Below, piece by piece: positions 1 to 8,165 of a stretch of DNA of 64,000 nucleotides. Within the stretch, counting starts at the first letter, position 1, and each line of letters opens with the position of its first letter. The DNA comes from Xanthomonas sp. CFBP 8443 (lineage in GTDB: Bacteria; Pseudomonadota; Gammaproteobacteria; Xanthomonadales; Xanthomonadaceae): positions 3,410,001-3,474,000 of the forward strand of contig NZ_CP102592.1 of the NCBI RefSeq assembly GCF_025666195.1, written 5' to 3'. The notes beneath the pieces are model-generated. The model did no database searches. It had not been told where the DNA came from and saw only the letters and a list, made by a program, of their open reading frames with translations. A program made the position numbers and the translations under genes.

Positions 1-14
1 CGGCTGAAGCCGCT
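1..14. repeat. Left part of a REP palindrome split by IS110
   Basis: The window opens with CGGCTGAAGCCGCT, the right arm of the REP repeat found intact at 24751-24819 and 61879-61948. The rest of that arm, CCTACAA, appears at 1167-1173 directly after the IS110 element. Joining the two pieces restores GAAGCCGCTCCTACAA, so the element interrupts one REP arm. The left REP arm would lie before base 1 and cannot be seen. Confidence 0.85.
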
Positions 15-48
15 TGTGTCTTACGCAGGTCTATCGTTGAGGTGAGAG

Positions 49-193
49 CGGAGTGCGGCAGGCCGCTAAGTCGCAGTGCCTCACGAGCACGAGTAGGAGT
101 CAGGGCCGCCGCACTCCGTTTCTCCTGCCAGCAAGCCCGAACAGTTGCCTGAGCCGCGAGCTCGAACCTACAAGCATGGGCATCGGCAGGAGA
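49..193 (+). ncRNA. Candidate bridge RNA of the first IS110 element
   Basis: Two stem-bounded loops lie between the left end and the recombinase. The first is closed by an 11-bp perfect stem (49-59 with 108-118) and capped by GTGC/GCAC (76-79, 87-90). It holds GCCGCT (62-67), identical to the left target plus core (9-14), and GTAGGAG (93-99), complementary to core plus right target CTCCTAC (1165-1171). The second is closed by a 9-bp stem (121-129 with 185-193) and capped by GAGC/GCTC (151-154, 160-163). It holds ACAGTTGCCT (141-150), matching the right end ACAGTTGACT (1157-1166) at 9 of 10 bases, and ACAAG (170-174), complementary to core plus left end CTTGT (13-17). This is the order of target and donor guides in IS621 bridge RNA. 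Transcript ends are not determined. Confidence 0.8.
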
Positions 194-227
194 TCTCTCG
201 TCCCTGAGTTTACTGCGGAGAACGCCT

Positions 228-1157
228 ATGTCTATGCAGCGCTTTGTCGGGATCGATGTCTCCAAGGCCGAGCTGGTCGTTCACGTCTTGCCGGATGGGC
301 TGACCTGGACTCAGGCCAATACGCCCGAGGGGCACGCCGGCCTGGCCGAACGCCTGGCCTTGCTGGGATGCGAGCGGATCGTGCTGGAGGCCAGCGGTGG
401 CTACGAACGGGCGATAGTGCAGGTGCTGACGCAGGCTGGTCTGCCCGCGGTCCGGCTGCCTGCCCAGCGTCCTCGTGCGCTGGCGCACGCGTTGGGACTC
501 AAGGCCAAGACCGATGCTCTGGATGCGCGGTTGCTGGCTGTGGCGGCCCAGTGCATCCACGCTCAGCCCACCGCGGTGCTCCCTGCGCCGCTGCAGGCGC
601 TGCGCGAACTGCTCCACCTGCGCAGCACCCTGGTCGCCCAGCGCGATGCGCAGCGCCGCTGCATGGAGCACGTGACCTGCAAGGCGGTGCGCGACCAATG
701 GCTCGAGGTGATCGCGCTGCTGCAGCAGCGCATCTGTAACGTGTCCCGGCAGATCGCACAGGCGGGGGCTGCCTGCTCCAGCCTGCCCAAATTGCCTGGG
801 CTTGGCCCGATCCTGCGCGCCACCCTGGCAGCCCGGCTCCCCGAGCTGGGCACCGTGCATCCGCGCAAGATCATCGCCTTGGTCGGGCTGGCGCCGTTCA
901 ATCGCGATAGCGGCCGCTGGCGCGGCCAACGCCGCATCCAGGGCGGACGCGCCGACGTGCGACGAGTGCTGTACATGGCCACGTGGGCCTCCATCCGCAC
1001 CGGCTCCCCGCTGTCACACACCTACGCCCGCCTGACCGCCGCAGGCAAACCCGCCAAGGTCGCCATTGTCGCGTGCATGCACAAGTACCTGCGATGGCTC
1101 AATGCCATTGCCCGAGACCAGGCGCCTTACGCTCCTCCGGAGATCGCTTCTGCATGA
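228..1157 (+). CDS. IS110-family recombinase (transposase)
   Basis: This 309-residue serine/DEDD recombinase catalyses excision and insertion of the surrounding element. The N-terminal RuvC-like half opens with VGIDVSK, followed by the acidic positions of LEASGG and KTDALDAR. The C-terminal half is a Transposase_20 domain beginning LPGLGPILRATLAARLPELG, with the conserved serine in NRDSGRWRGQRR. Length is normal for IS110 (about 300-350), so the protein looks intact. In this family the enzyme works with an RNA encoded just upstream; a matching structure is present at 49-193. The first ATG (228) is used; a second lies two codons later. It differs in sequence from the other IS110 recombinase at 17459, so the two are separate lineages rather than copies. 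Confidence 0.93.
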   Translation: MSMQRFVGIDVSKAELVVHVLPDGLTWTQANTPEGHAGLAERLALLGCERIVLEASGGYERAIVQVLTQAGLPAVRLPAQRPRALAHALGLKAKTDALDARLLAVAAQCIHAQPTAVLPAPLQALRELLHLRSTLVAQRDAQRRCMEHVTCKAVRDQWLEVIALLQQRICNVSRQIAQAGAACSSLPKLPGLGPILRATLAARLPELGTVHPRKIIALVGLAPFNRDSGRWRGQRRIQGGRADVRRVLYMATWASIRTGSPLSHTYARLTAAGKPAKVAIVACMHKYLRWLNAIARDQAPYAPPEIASA

Positions 1158-1216
1158 CAGTTGACTCCTACAAGGGATTCGCTCGTCCGTAACCAGCGCC
1201 CCAGCTTCCTTGGCCG

Positions 1217-1822
1217 CTACGGATCCAGCCAGCCGCGCTCCACCGCGGCCAGCACGTCCTGCTGGGTGTCCAGGTCCAGCGCCAGCGCCGGCGCGACGAT
1301 GCAGCCGAGGCTGTCCGGCGCCATCGCCTCGAACAGCGCGCGCAGGCCGCGGTCGCCGGACAAGCGCAGCCCGCGCCAACAGTCCTGCGCCACCACCGCC
1401 GGCATGCCGCGCACGCCGGCGTAGGCGCTGATCGCGCAGCCGGAGGCGGCGCGCATGGCCGCGGCCAGCAGGTCGTGCAGGTGCGGCAGATCCAGCGCCG
1501 GCTGGTCGCAGCCGAGCACCAGGCTATGGGTGATGGAGGCGTCGTCGTGGACGACCGCGCGCAGGCACTCCAGGCTGCCGCCCATGCCGCTGGACCAGTC
1601 CGGATTGCGCACCACTTCCACCGGCAACCCGTCCAGCGCCGGGCGCAGCGCCTCGGCCTGCGCGCCCAGCACCACCACGCAACGCGCCGGCGCCGTGGCC
1701 AGCGCCAGGCGCGCGGCGCGGCGCAGCAGCGGCTCGCCGTCGCGGGTCAGCGCCTGCTTGGCGTGGCCAAGGCGGCGGCTGGCGCCGGCGGCCAGGATCA
1801 ACGCCGCATGCGCCTGGCTCAT
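1217..1822 (-). CDS. MobA-like nucleotidyltransferase family protein
   Basis: This 201-residue protein belongs to the NTP_transf_3 family, which includes MobA, MocA and MobB-type enzymes that attach CMP or GMP to molybdopterin. The N-terminus reads ALILAAGASRRLGHAKQ, the nucleotide-binding signature; LVLGCDQPALDLPHL supplies the metal-binding aspartate. The ATG at 1822 overlaps the stop of the xdhC-like gene by four bases (ATGA), implying translational coupling. MocA-like cytidylyltransferases paired with XdhC-like proteins usually serve maturation of molybdenum hydroxylases of the xanthine dehydrogenase type. No such hydroxylase is encoded in this window, so its client must be elsewhere. The distinction between MocA and MobA specificity cannot be made from sequence alone. 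Confidence 0.85.
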   Translation of the reverse strand: MSQAHAALILAAGASRRLGHAKQALTRDGEPLLRRAARLALATAPARCVVVLGAQAEALRPALDGLPVEVVRNPDWSSGMGGSLECLRAVVHDDASITHSLVLGCDQPALDLPHLHDLLAAAMRAASGCAISAYAGVRGMPAVVAQDCWRGLRLSGDRGLRALFEAMAPDSLGCIVAPALALDLDTQQDVLAAVERGWLDP

Positions 1823-2874
1823 CGCGCTTCCTCCTCGGCATCCAAGGGCACCGGCGGCGCCACTGCATCGCGGTGCGAGCGCCGCGGCCTGCCGCCCGCC
1901 TCCGCCACCGCGTCCGGCCGTGGCGGCGCGGTGCGGGTGGCCTGCAGCTGCGCGGCGATGCTCAGCGCGATCGCCTCCGCGCCGCTGCCGCCCAGCCGCA
2001 GCCCAACCGGCGCATGCAGCCGCGGCAGCAGTTGCGCGTGCTGTTGCGGGCGCAGCAGGCGGAACAGATCCTCGCGCCGGCGCGGCGGCCCCAGCAGGCC
2101 CAGGAACGGGATCGTGCTGCCCGCCAGCGCGTCCAGCGCTTCGCGGTCCAGTTCGAAATGGTGGTGCATCACCAGCGCCGCATCGCTGTCGGCGCAGTCG
2201 GCCAGCGCGCGGGTCGGCGTGCAGGCCAACGCCAGGTCGGCCAGCACGGCCTGCGCCATCCAGCGCGGCCGCTGCTCGACCAGCGTGGTCATCCAGCCCA
2301 GTTGCCGCAGCAGCGGCAACAGCACCGCGGTTTCCGGACCCGCGCCGAACACGCTGACCCGCGGCGGCGGCGGCACCTGTACCTGCCCGCCGCAGGCCGC
2401 CGCGCCATTCCAGGCCTGGCACGGCACCCACCACTGCAGCATCTGCCCGGCCACCGCCGCAACCACGCCACCGTCGCCATCCAGCGCCAGGGTCAAGCCG
2501 CCGCGCCGCTGCAGCCAGGCCTGCGCCAGGCGCTCGATGCCGGGCAATGCGGCCAATGGCAACAAGGCCAGGCGCAGGCGGCCGCGGCAGCCCACCGCCG
2601 AGCCGGACAGCAGGTCGTCGTCGTCGCGCGTGTCGATCTCCATCCACGCCAGTGCGCCGGCCGCCGCCGCGCGCGCCGCGCAGCGCGCGATCTCCGGCTC
2701 CAGGCAGCCGCCGCTGAGCCAGCCCTGCTGCGCGCCGTCGGCGCCGAACAGCGCGATCGCCCCGGCATGCGCATAGGTGGAGCCTTCGCTGGCCATCACT
2801 ACCACCAGCACGGCGGGTGCGCGCTGTCGGCAGGCGACGATGGCGGCGTGGAGACAGTGTCTGGCGGCGGACAT
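1819..2874 (-). CDS. XdhC family protein (molybdenum hydroxylase maturation)
   Basis: XdhC-like proteins bind sulfurated molybdenum cofactor and help insert it into xanthine dehydrogenase-like enzymes. The N-terminal XdhC/CoxI domain includes ASEGSTYAHAGAIALFGADG and SGGCLEPEIA, the cysteine-containing motif typical of the family. The C-terminal half carries a Rossmann-like segment starting VSVFGAGPETAVLLPLL and ends with QLQATRTA. With the ATG at 2874 the protein is 351 residues, within the family range; a GTG at 2901 would add nine. It is the first gene of a two-gene operon with the MobA-like gene. No strong ribosome binding site precedes either start, so the start is the least certain point. 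Confidence 0.85.
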   Translation of the reverse strand: MSAARHCLHAAIVACRQRAPAVLVVVMASEGSTYAHAGAIALFGADGAQQGWLSGGCLEPEIARCAARAAAAGALAWMEIDTRDDDDLLSGSAVGCRGRLRLALLPLAALPGIERLAQAWLQRRGGLTLALDGDGGVVAAVAGQMLQWWVPCQAWNGAAACGGQVQVPPPPRVSVFGAGPETAVLLPLLRQLGWMTTLVEQRPRWMAQAVLADLALACTPTRALADCADSDAALVMHHHFELDREALDALAGSTIPFLGLLGPPRRREDLFRLLRPQQHAQLLPRLHAPVGLRLGGSGAEAIALSIAAQLQATRTAPPRPDAVAEAGGRPRRSHRDAVAPPVPLDAEEEAR

Positions 2875-3207
2875 GCGGCTGTCGCTGAAGGTGGGAATCA
2901 CAGACTAAGCAGGCGCTTGTGAAGGCCCGATCCGTTCGCCGGTGGACGCGGGCAATGTGTTCGCCGCCATCGCCCCGCGGCGGCGCACGGCCGCGGCTTT
3001 GTGTCGCGCACGATCCGCGCGAGGCATGCGCCGCGCTCGCCACGCCGGCCGCGCACCCTTCGCCGATGCCCCGCGCCGTCGTGCATGCCAGATGCCTGCC
3101 GGTCCCGGATCGGCCCGCCTGCGCGCATGAACTCCATGTCATGGCCGGCGCAGAACGCTCCGGTAAAGTACCGCCGCTTACCCGCACGACGCCGGCAATT
3201 CCCCCTC
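2875..3207. other. Intergenic region between divergent xdhC and sensor kinase genes
   Basis: About 330 bp separates the two divergent genes and presumably holds both promoters. Open frames cross it in both directions, but they are GC-driven extensions without family features. No clear -35/-10 pair, inverted repeat or RNA structure is evident. Confidence 0.5.
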
Positions 3208-6200
3208 ATGAGCCCTGACCACGCGACTCCCGCCGCCGAGGCCCACGCGCACCCGTTCCTGCACGGCGGCGGCGGGACCGGCGCGCTGATCGGCCGTTTC
3301 GACTGGTCGCGTACGCCGCTGGGGCCGTTGTCGGCATGGCCGCAGAGCCTGCGCACGGTAACCGCGATGCTGCTGCGCTCGCCGCTGCCGATCGTGCTGC
3401 TGTGGGGGCCCGAGGGCATCATGATCTACAACGACGCCTACGCGGTCTTCGCCGGCGCGCGGCATCCGCAGCTGCTCGGCTCGGAGGTGCGCCAGGGCTG
3501 GGCGGAAGTGGCCGAGTTCAACGACCACGTGATGAAGGTGGGCCTGGCCGGGCAGACGCTGTCGTACAAGGACCAGGAACTGACCCTGCACCGCCACGGC
3601 CGCCCCGAGCAGGTGTGGATGGACCTGGACTATTCGCCGGTGCTGGACGACGACGGCGCCCCCGCCGGGATCATCGCCTTCGTCGTCGACACCACCGAGC
3701 GGGTGCGCGCGCAGGCCCATATCCAGGCCGAGCGCACGCGCCTGACCCGCCTGTTCGACCAGGCACCGGGGTTGATGGTGATGCTGACCGGACGCGACCA
3801 CGTGGTCGAACTGGCCAACCCGGCGTTCGTACGCCTGATGGGCGGCGGCGAGCTGCTCGGCCTGCCGATCCGCGCCGCACTGCCGGACATGGCGCGGCCG
3901 GACTTCCTCGACATCCTGGACAACGCCTACCGCACGGGCACGGCCTTCGTCGCCAATTCGGCGACGTTCCAGCTGCAGCACGACGGCCAGGCGCACGAAC
4001 GCATCCTCGACTTCGTCTGCCAGCCGGTGACCGGTCCGTCCGGCGAGGTCACCGGCATCTTCATCGAAGGCCACGACGTCACCGAGCAGCGCCGGAGCGC
4101 CGACGCGCTGCGCGCCAACGAGCGGCGCCTGCGGTTTCTCGACGCGCTGGCCAAGGCCACCGCCGCCAGCACCGATGCCGGCGCCATCCTCGCCACCACC
4201 ACGCGCCTGCTCGGCGAGTACCTGCGCGTGTCGGTGTGCGCCTATGCGGACATGGATCCGGACCAGGACGGCTTCACCATCCGCGGCGACTGGAGCGCGC
4301 CCGGCGCGCAGAGCATCACCGGCCACTACAGCCTGGCCGCGTTCGGCCAGCTGGCGGTGCGCAACCTGCGCGCCGGCCTGCCGCTGGTGCTGGACGACAA
4401 CCGCGCGCAGCTGCCGCCGCACGAAGCGGTCACGTTCCTGGACATCGGCCTGGCCGCGACCATCTGCATGCCGCTGGTCAAGGAAGGACGGCTGACCGCG
4501 CTGATGGCCATCCACGACAGCGCGCCGCACCGCTGGACGCAGGAGGAGCTGTCGCTGCTGACCGAAGTGACCGAGCGTTCCTGGGCGCACATCGAGCGCG
4601 TGCGCTCGGAGGCGCAGCGCCGGCTGGACGAACAGCGCTTCCTGCGCGAACTGGAGCGCAAGGTGGCCGAGCGCACCGCCGAGCTGGCGCAGAGCCAATC
4701 CAACATCCGCACCGTGCTGGAGACCTCGCACCTGTTCCAGGGCCTGCTGGACCTGGACGGGCGCCTGCGCTACACCAACGCCACTGCGCTGCAGGGCATC
4801 GGCGCGCGCCTGGACGACATCCGCGACTGGCCGCTGTGGACCACGCCGTGGTTCGCGAAGACGGACGGTGCGCCGGAACTGGTCGAGGCCGCGGTGCGCC
4901 GCGTCGCCGCCGGCGGCACCGAGCACATGAGCATGACCTTGAACCTGCCGACCGGCGTGCGCGCCTTCGACCTGTCGCTGCGGCCGGTGCTGGATGCGGC
5001 CGGCATGGCGATGGGGATGGTGTTCGAGGCGGTGGAGATGACCGCGCGGATCATGGCCGAGAAGGCGCTGCGGCAAGCGCAGAAGATGGAGGAGATCGGC
5101 AACCTCACCGGCGGCATCGCGCACGACTTCAACAACCTGCTGACGGTGATCCTGGGCAACCTGGAACTGCTGCGCGGGCGCGTGCCGGACGACCCGCTGC
5201 TGCGGCGGCTGCTGGACAACGCCACCGCCGGCGCCGAGCGCGGCGCCGCGCTGACCGCGCGCATGCTGGCCTTCGCGCGCAAGCAGGACCTGCGCACCGA
5301 GCGGCTCGACGTGAAGGCGCTGGTCGAGGGCATGACCGACCTGCTGGAACGTTCGTTGGGCGCGACCATCGCGCTGCAGTTGGAACTGCCGACACGGTTG
5401 CCAGCGGTGGAGACCGATGCCAACCAGCTCGAAACGGCGCTGCTGAACCTGGCGGTCAACGCGCGCGACGCGATGGACGGCCAGGGCCGCATCCTGATCG
5501 CCGCCCGCGCGGCGCGGCGCCGGCACCCGGCCGATGGGCTGCGGCCCGGCCGCTACGTATGCCTGGCGGTCACCGACACCGGCACCGGCATGGACGAGGC
5601 CACGCTCAAACGCGCCGCCGAGCCGTTCTTCACCACCAAGGGCGTCGGCAAGGGCACCGGCCTGGGCCTGTCGATGGTGCATGGGCTGGCCCAGCAGTGC
5701 GGCGGCGCGTTGCTGATCCACAGCACGCCAGGCCTGGGCACCACCGCGGAAATCTGGCTGCCGGCCACGGACGCGGATGCCGCCGCCGCGCCCGCGGCGC
5801 GCACGCCGGCGCTGCCGGCGGTGGCGGCCGGCGCGCTGAAGATCCTGGCGGTGGACGACGACCGGCTGGTGCTCGCCAACACCGCGCAGATGCTTGGCGA
5901 ACTCGGCCACAACGTCGCCGCGGCCGGCTCCGGTCCCGAGGCGCTGGCCATGCTCGCGCAGCAGCGCTTCGACCTGGTGGTCACCGACTACGCGATGCCG
6001 GACATGACCGGCATGCAGCTGGCGGTGGCGATCCGCCAGGCGCAGCCGGCGCTGCCGATCCTGCTGCTCTCCGGCTACACCGACCTGGCGCCGGGCGCGC
6101 ACCCGCAGATCCCGCGCCTGTCCAAGCCGTACTCGCGTGCCGGGCTGGCGCGGGCGGTGATGGACGCGGTGGGCGCCGGCGACAACGCGGGCGGGAACGA

Positions 6201-6222
6201 AGCGGCGGCCTGCGAAAACTAG
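3208..6222 (+). CDS. Hybrid sensor histidine kinase with PAS, GAF and receiver domains
   Basis: This is a soluble 1004-residue signalling kinase. In order: a PAS region near residues 20-170 (starting FDWSRTPLGPLSAWPQSLR, typical of PAS-containing bacteriophytochrome-like hybrid kinases), a second PAS near 180-300, a GAF domain near 320-470, a coiled linker, a third PAS near 500-600, HisKA with phospho-acceptor His639 in GGIAHDFNNLL, HATPase_c with DTGTGMDE and GKGTGLGLSMV, and a C-terminal receiver whose phospho-acceptor is Asp927 in VVTDYAMPDMTG. No membrane segment is seen, so it senses cytoplasmic cues, possibly redox or small molecules. The start chosen (3208) is the ATG just before the conserved region; upstream in-frame ATGs would add unconserved sequence. 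No dedicated output regulator lies next to it. Confidence 0.9.
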   Translation: MSPDHATPAAEAHAHPFLHGGGGTGALIGRFDWSRTPLGPLSAWPQSLRTVTAMLLRSPLPIVLLWGPEGIMIYNDAYAVFAGARHPQLLGSEVRQGWAEVAEFNDHVMKVGLAGQTLSYKDQELTLHRHGRPEQVWMDLDYSPVLDDDGAPAGIIAFVVDTTERVRAQAHIQAERTRLTRLFDQAPGLMVMLTGRDHVVELANPAFVRLMGGGELLGLPIRAALPDMARPDFLDILDNAYRTGTAFVANSATFQLQHDGQAHERILDFVCQPVTGPSGEVTGIFIEGHDVTEQRRSADALRANERRLRFLDALAKATAASTDAGAILATTTRLLGEYLRVSVCAYADMDPDQDGFTIRGDWSAPGAQSITGHYSLAAFGQLAVRNLRAGLPLVLDDNRAQLPPHEAVTFLDIGLAATICMPLVKEGRLTALMAIHDSAPHRWTQEELSLLTEVTERSWAHIERVRSEAQRRLDEQRFLRELERKVAERTAELAQSQSNIRTVLETSHLFQGLLDLDGRLRYTNATALQGIGARLDDIRDWPLWTTPWFAKTDGAPELVEAAVRRVAAGGTEHMSMTLNLPTGVRAFDLSLRPVLDAAGMAMGMVFEAVEMTARIMAEKALRQAQKMEEIGNLTGGIAHDFNNLLTVILGNLELLRGRVPDDPLLRRLLDNATAGAERGAALTARMLAFARKQDLRTERLDVKALVEGMTDLLERSLGATIALQLELPTRLPAVETDANQLETALLNLAVNARDAMDGQGRILIAARAARRRHPADGLRPGRYVCLAVTDTGTGMDEATLKRAAEPFFTTKGVGKGTGLGLSMVHGLAQQCGGALLIHSTPGLGTTAEIWLPATDADAAAAPAARTPALPAVAAGALKILAVDDDRLVLANTAQMLGELGHNVAAAGSGPEALAMLAQQRFDLVVTDYAMPDMTGMQLAVAIRQAQPALPILLLSGYTDLAPGAHPQIPRLSKPYSRAGLARAVMDAVGAGDNAGGNEAAACEN

Positions 6223-6233
6223 GTCGCGGCCGC

Positions 6234-6641
6234 TCAGCCGGTGAGTTCGGCCATGAAGTCGTCAAAGCAATCGCTTACCAGGGCCAGTTCCTCCTCGTCC
6301 ATCAGGTAGAGGTAGATGGTTCCGTAGTCGTCCTTGTTGAGCGACAGCAGGAAGGAATGGCCGAACCGATCGTAGGCGAAGGGAATCATTCCCTGCAGGA
6401 AGGGAACGCTGTCGGTCAGGTCGCGGTAGACGGTCTCGATGGGAGCCATGCCGTACTTGATCGGCGTGAAACCGCCCAGCAGAAGATCGTTGTCGCCATG
6501 GTCGTCGGACAGGTCCCCGCCATTGTGCTGCAGATAGAACTGCCTGAAGCCGGCCGGCAGTTGCGCATCGAATTGCTGCTGGAATTCGTCCAGCTCCTGC
6601 ATGGTGAGGGCCTGCCCGGAGTCTTCGAGGATCAGTTGCAT
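6234..6641 (-). CDS. SMI1/KNR4 family protein (possible orphan immunity protein)
   Basis: This 135-residue acidic protein has the SMI1/KNR4 (SUKH) fold markers: an N-terminal helix rich in Glu/Asp, LPAGFRQFYLQHNGGD near residues 29-45, FTPIKYG and IPFAYDRFGHSFLLSLN near 85-105, and YLMDEEELALVSDCFDDFM at the C-terminus. SUKH proteins commonly act as immunity partners of contact-dependent or polymorphic toxins. No toxin gene is present on either side, so it may be a leftover or a generic anti-toxin acquisition. Its local base composition is less GC-rich than the neighbours, consistent with transfer. The gene sits alone, tail-to-tail with the sensor kinase. Function is inferred only from the family. 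Confidence 0.82.
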   Translation of the reverse strand: MQLILEDSGQALTMQELDEFQQQFDAQLPAGFRQFYLQHNGGDLSDDHGDNDLLLGGFTPIKYGMAPIETVYRDLTDSVPFLQGMIPFAYDRFGHSFLLSLNKDDYGTIYLYLMDEEELALVSDCFDDFMAELTG

Positions 6642-6777
6642 TCGAGCGCTCCCGCTGCTCTGCTCTGGCACGAGGCGGCGAGTATAGGGCGTGTCCGCAG
6701 TGGCCATGCATCGCGCGGGCGGCTTGGCCAAGTTCGCACAACCCAGCTGCACACGGACGCGACAAGCGTGCGCTTGG

Positions 6778-7929
6778 CTATTGCAGATGGAAGCGTTCGA
6801 ACCGCTGCAGCGCCGCCTCGATCGCACGCTTCAGCGCGGGTCGCTGCGGCACCAGCCAGGTCCATTTCTGGATCAGCAGCCTGCCCGCCTGGCGGTCCAT
6901 CTTCAGGTCGAGCGCGGCGACGATGCGGTCGCCGACCAGCACCGGCAGCGCGAAATAGCCGAGCACCCGCTGCGCCGCCGGCACGTAGGCCTCGAAGCGA
7001 TGTTCGTAGCCGAAGAACTGCTGCAGCCGCTTGCGCTGGATCACCAGCGGATCGAATGGCGACAGCAGATGCGCGACGGTCTCGTCCGGCACAGGCGGCG
7101 CGTGCTCGAGCAGCGCCGGCTCGGCCCACAACGCCGCCTGCTCCTGGCCCTGCAGGTGCACCGGGAGCAGCCGCCCGGCGGCGACCGCGGCGGCGATCAG
7201 CGCGCGCACCGCGGGCTTGGCGCCGGCGTTGCCGTAGCAGATCGCGTCCACGCCGACCAGGCCCTGCGCGCGCAGCGCGCGCTGCAGCAGGTAGCGCGCG
7301 TACTGCACGTCGCTCGCCGGGCGCGGGCGCCGGGTCCAGCCGAAATGGCGCGCGGCCAGCTCGTAGGTCTTGAGCATGCCGCTGCGCTGGCTGACCACCA
7401 GGTCGCCGCTGAAGAAGCCGTAGCGCAACGCCGCCCGCGACGGCTTGCGGCTGCCCCACGGATGGGTCTTCTCGACCAGCACGTCGTCGTCGATGTCGCG
7501 GATCGACAACGGCCCGTCGTTGCGGATGCGCCGCAGCAGCTTGGCGTAGTCGGCCGGATCGATCCTGCCGGCCGCGTCCGTCTCGGCGCGGTAGCGCGCC
7601 ATCTGCGCCACGTACATGCGGTAGTCGGCGATCGGCACGTAGGCCAGCGCATGCGTCCAGTATTCGAACACCGACTTGTCGTGCGACTGCGCCTGTTCCA
7701 GGTCCTGCTTGCGGTAGTCGGGGATGCGGCTGTACAGCACGTGGTGGTGGCTGCGCTCGATCACGTGGATGGTGTCGATCTGCACGTAGCCCAGGTGCGC
7801 GGTTGCGCGCCGCACCGCTTCGGCGCCGGCGCCGAACGGCGCGGGCGTGGTCAGCCGTTGCGCGTCCAGCCACAGCGCGCGCGCCCGCGCGGCGGCGATG
7901 GGGACAGAGGCGGCGGGGGTCTTCGGCAT
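6778..7929 (-). CDS. ycaQ: YcaQ-like winged-helix DNA glycosylase family protein
   Basis: This 383-residue protein belongs to the HTH_42 family of AlkZ/YcaQ DNA glycosylases, which unhook interstrand crosslinks and remove bulky alkylated bases. The catalytic QxD motif is seen as Q50-I-D52 in LGYVQIDTIHVIERSHHH. Further family landmarks are FEYWTHALAYVPIADYRMY, the wHTH region around RYAKLLRRIRNDGPLSIRDI, and FDPLVIQRKRLQQFFGYEH near residue 290. The ATG at 7929 is favoured because upstream in-frame sequence is unconserved. The gene is divergent from marR, with 236 bp between starts. E. coli YcaQ (AlkX) is the nearest characterised relative; substrate range here is inferred. Confidence 0.85.
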   Translation of the reverse strand: MPKTPAASVPIAAARARALWLDAQRLTTPAPFGAGAEAVRRATAHLGYVQIDTIHVIERSHHHVLYSRIPDYRKQDLEQAQSHDKSVFEYWTHALAYVPIADYRMYVAQMARYRAETDAAGRIDPADYAKLLRRIRNDGPLSIRDIDDDVLVEKTHPWGSRKPSRAALRYGFFSGDLVVSQRSGMLKTYELAARHFGWTRRPRPASDVQYARYLLQRALRAQGLVGVDAICYGNAGAKPAVRALIAAAVAAGRLLPVHLQGQEQAALWAEPALLEHAPPVPDETVAHLLSPFDPLVIQRKRLQQFFGYEHRFEAYVPAAQRVLGYFALPVLVGDRIVAALDLKMDRQAGRLLIQKWTWLVPQRPALKRAIEAALQRFERFHLQ

Positions 7930-8135
7930 CGGTGCGGCACTCCGGCAGGCGCAAGGCGCCGCAGAGCATAGCAACGTCGGGCACCACGCGATCGCGCGTG
8001 CGCATGCATGCGTCGTTGCGCCGCGCAGGATGCGCTGCCACCGCTGCAACTGCACGCACTCTGCCCGGCTCGGCCCGTGCTACGCGCGAACGACGGCGAC
8101 ATGCCGCCGTCCCTGCCGACCTTGCGCTTGCCAAG

Positions 8136-8153
8136 TACATGCATATGCACGTA
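8136..8153. promoter_or_regulatory. Palindromic operator upstream of marR
   Basis: TACATGCATATGCACGTA is an 18-bp palindrome matching at 16 of 18 positions around an ATAT centre. It ends 12 bp before the marR start codon at 8166. MarR dimers typically bind such palindromes and repress their own operon, here marR plus the MFS exporter. Binding is inferred from form and position. Confidence 0.65.
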
Positions 8154-8165
8154 GTTTGCCGAACC

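Larger units (their letters stand above)
13..1166 (+). mobile_element. IS110-family insertion sequence in a REP target
   Basis: The element runs from the CT core at 13-14 to the CT core at 1165-1166. It contains a roughly 200-nt non-coding leader and one recombinase gene. As usual for IS110, there are no terminal inverted repeats and no long target duplication, only a shared core dinucleotide. The ends are fixed by the flanks, because removing the element rebuilds a REP arm identical to intact copies elsewhere in the window. The CT core and REP target match what is known for IS621 of E. coli. The boundary is precise to a base or two. Confidence 0.88.

Noticed and set aside
1217..3187. A 656-codon frame on the minus strand spanning the MobA-like and XdhC genes
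   Set aside because: Only its last 201 codons match a protein family; the rest is the antisense-frame shadow of xdhC in GC-rich DNA. The ATGA overlap at 1819-1822 fixes the true start.
3336..7373. A 1345-codon frame on the plus strand
   Set aside because: It runs out of phase with the sensor kinase and is Arg/Ala/Gly-rich without any domain, the typical shadow of a high-GC gene.
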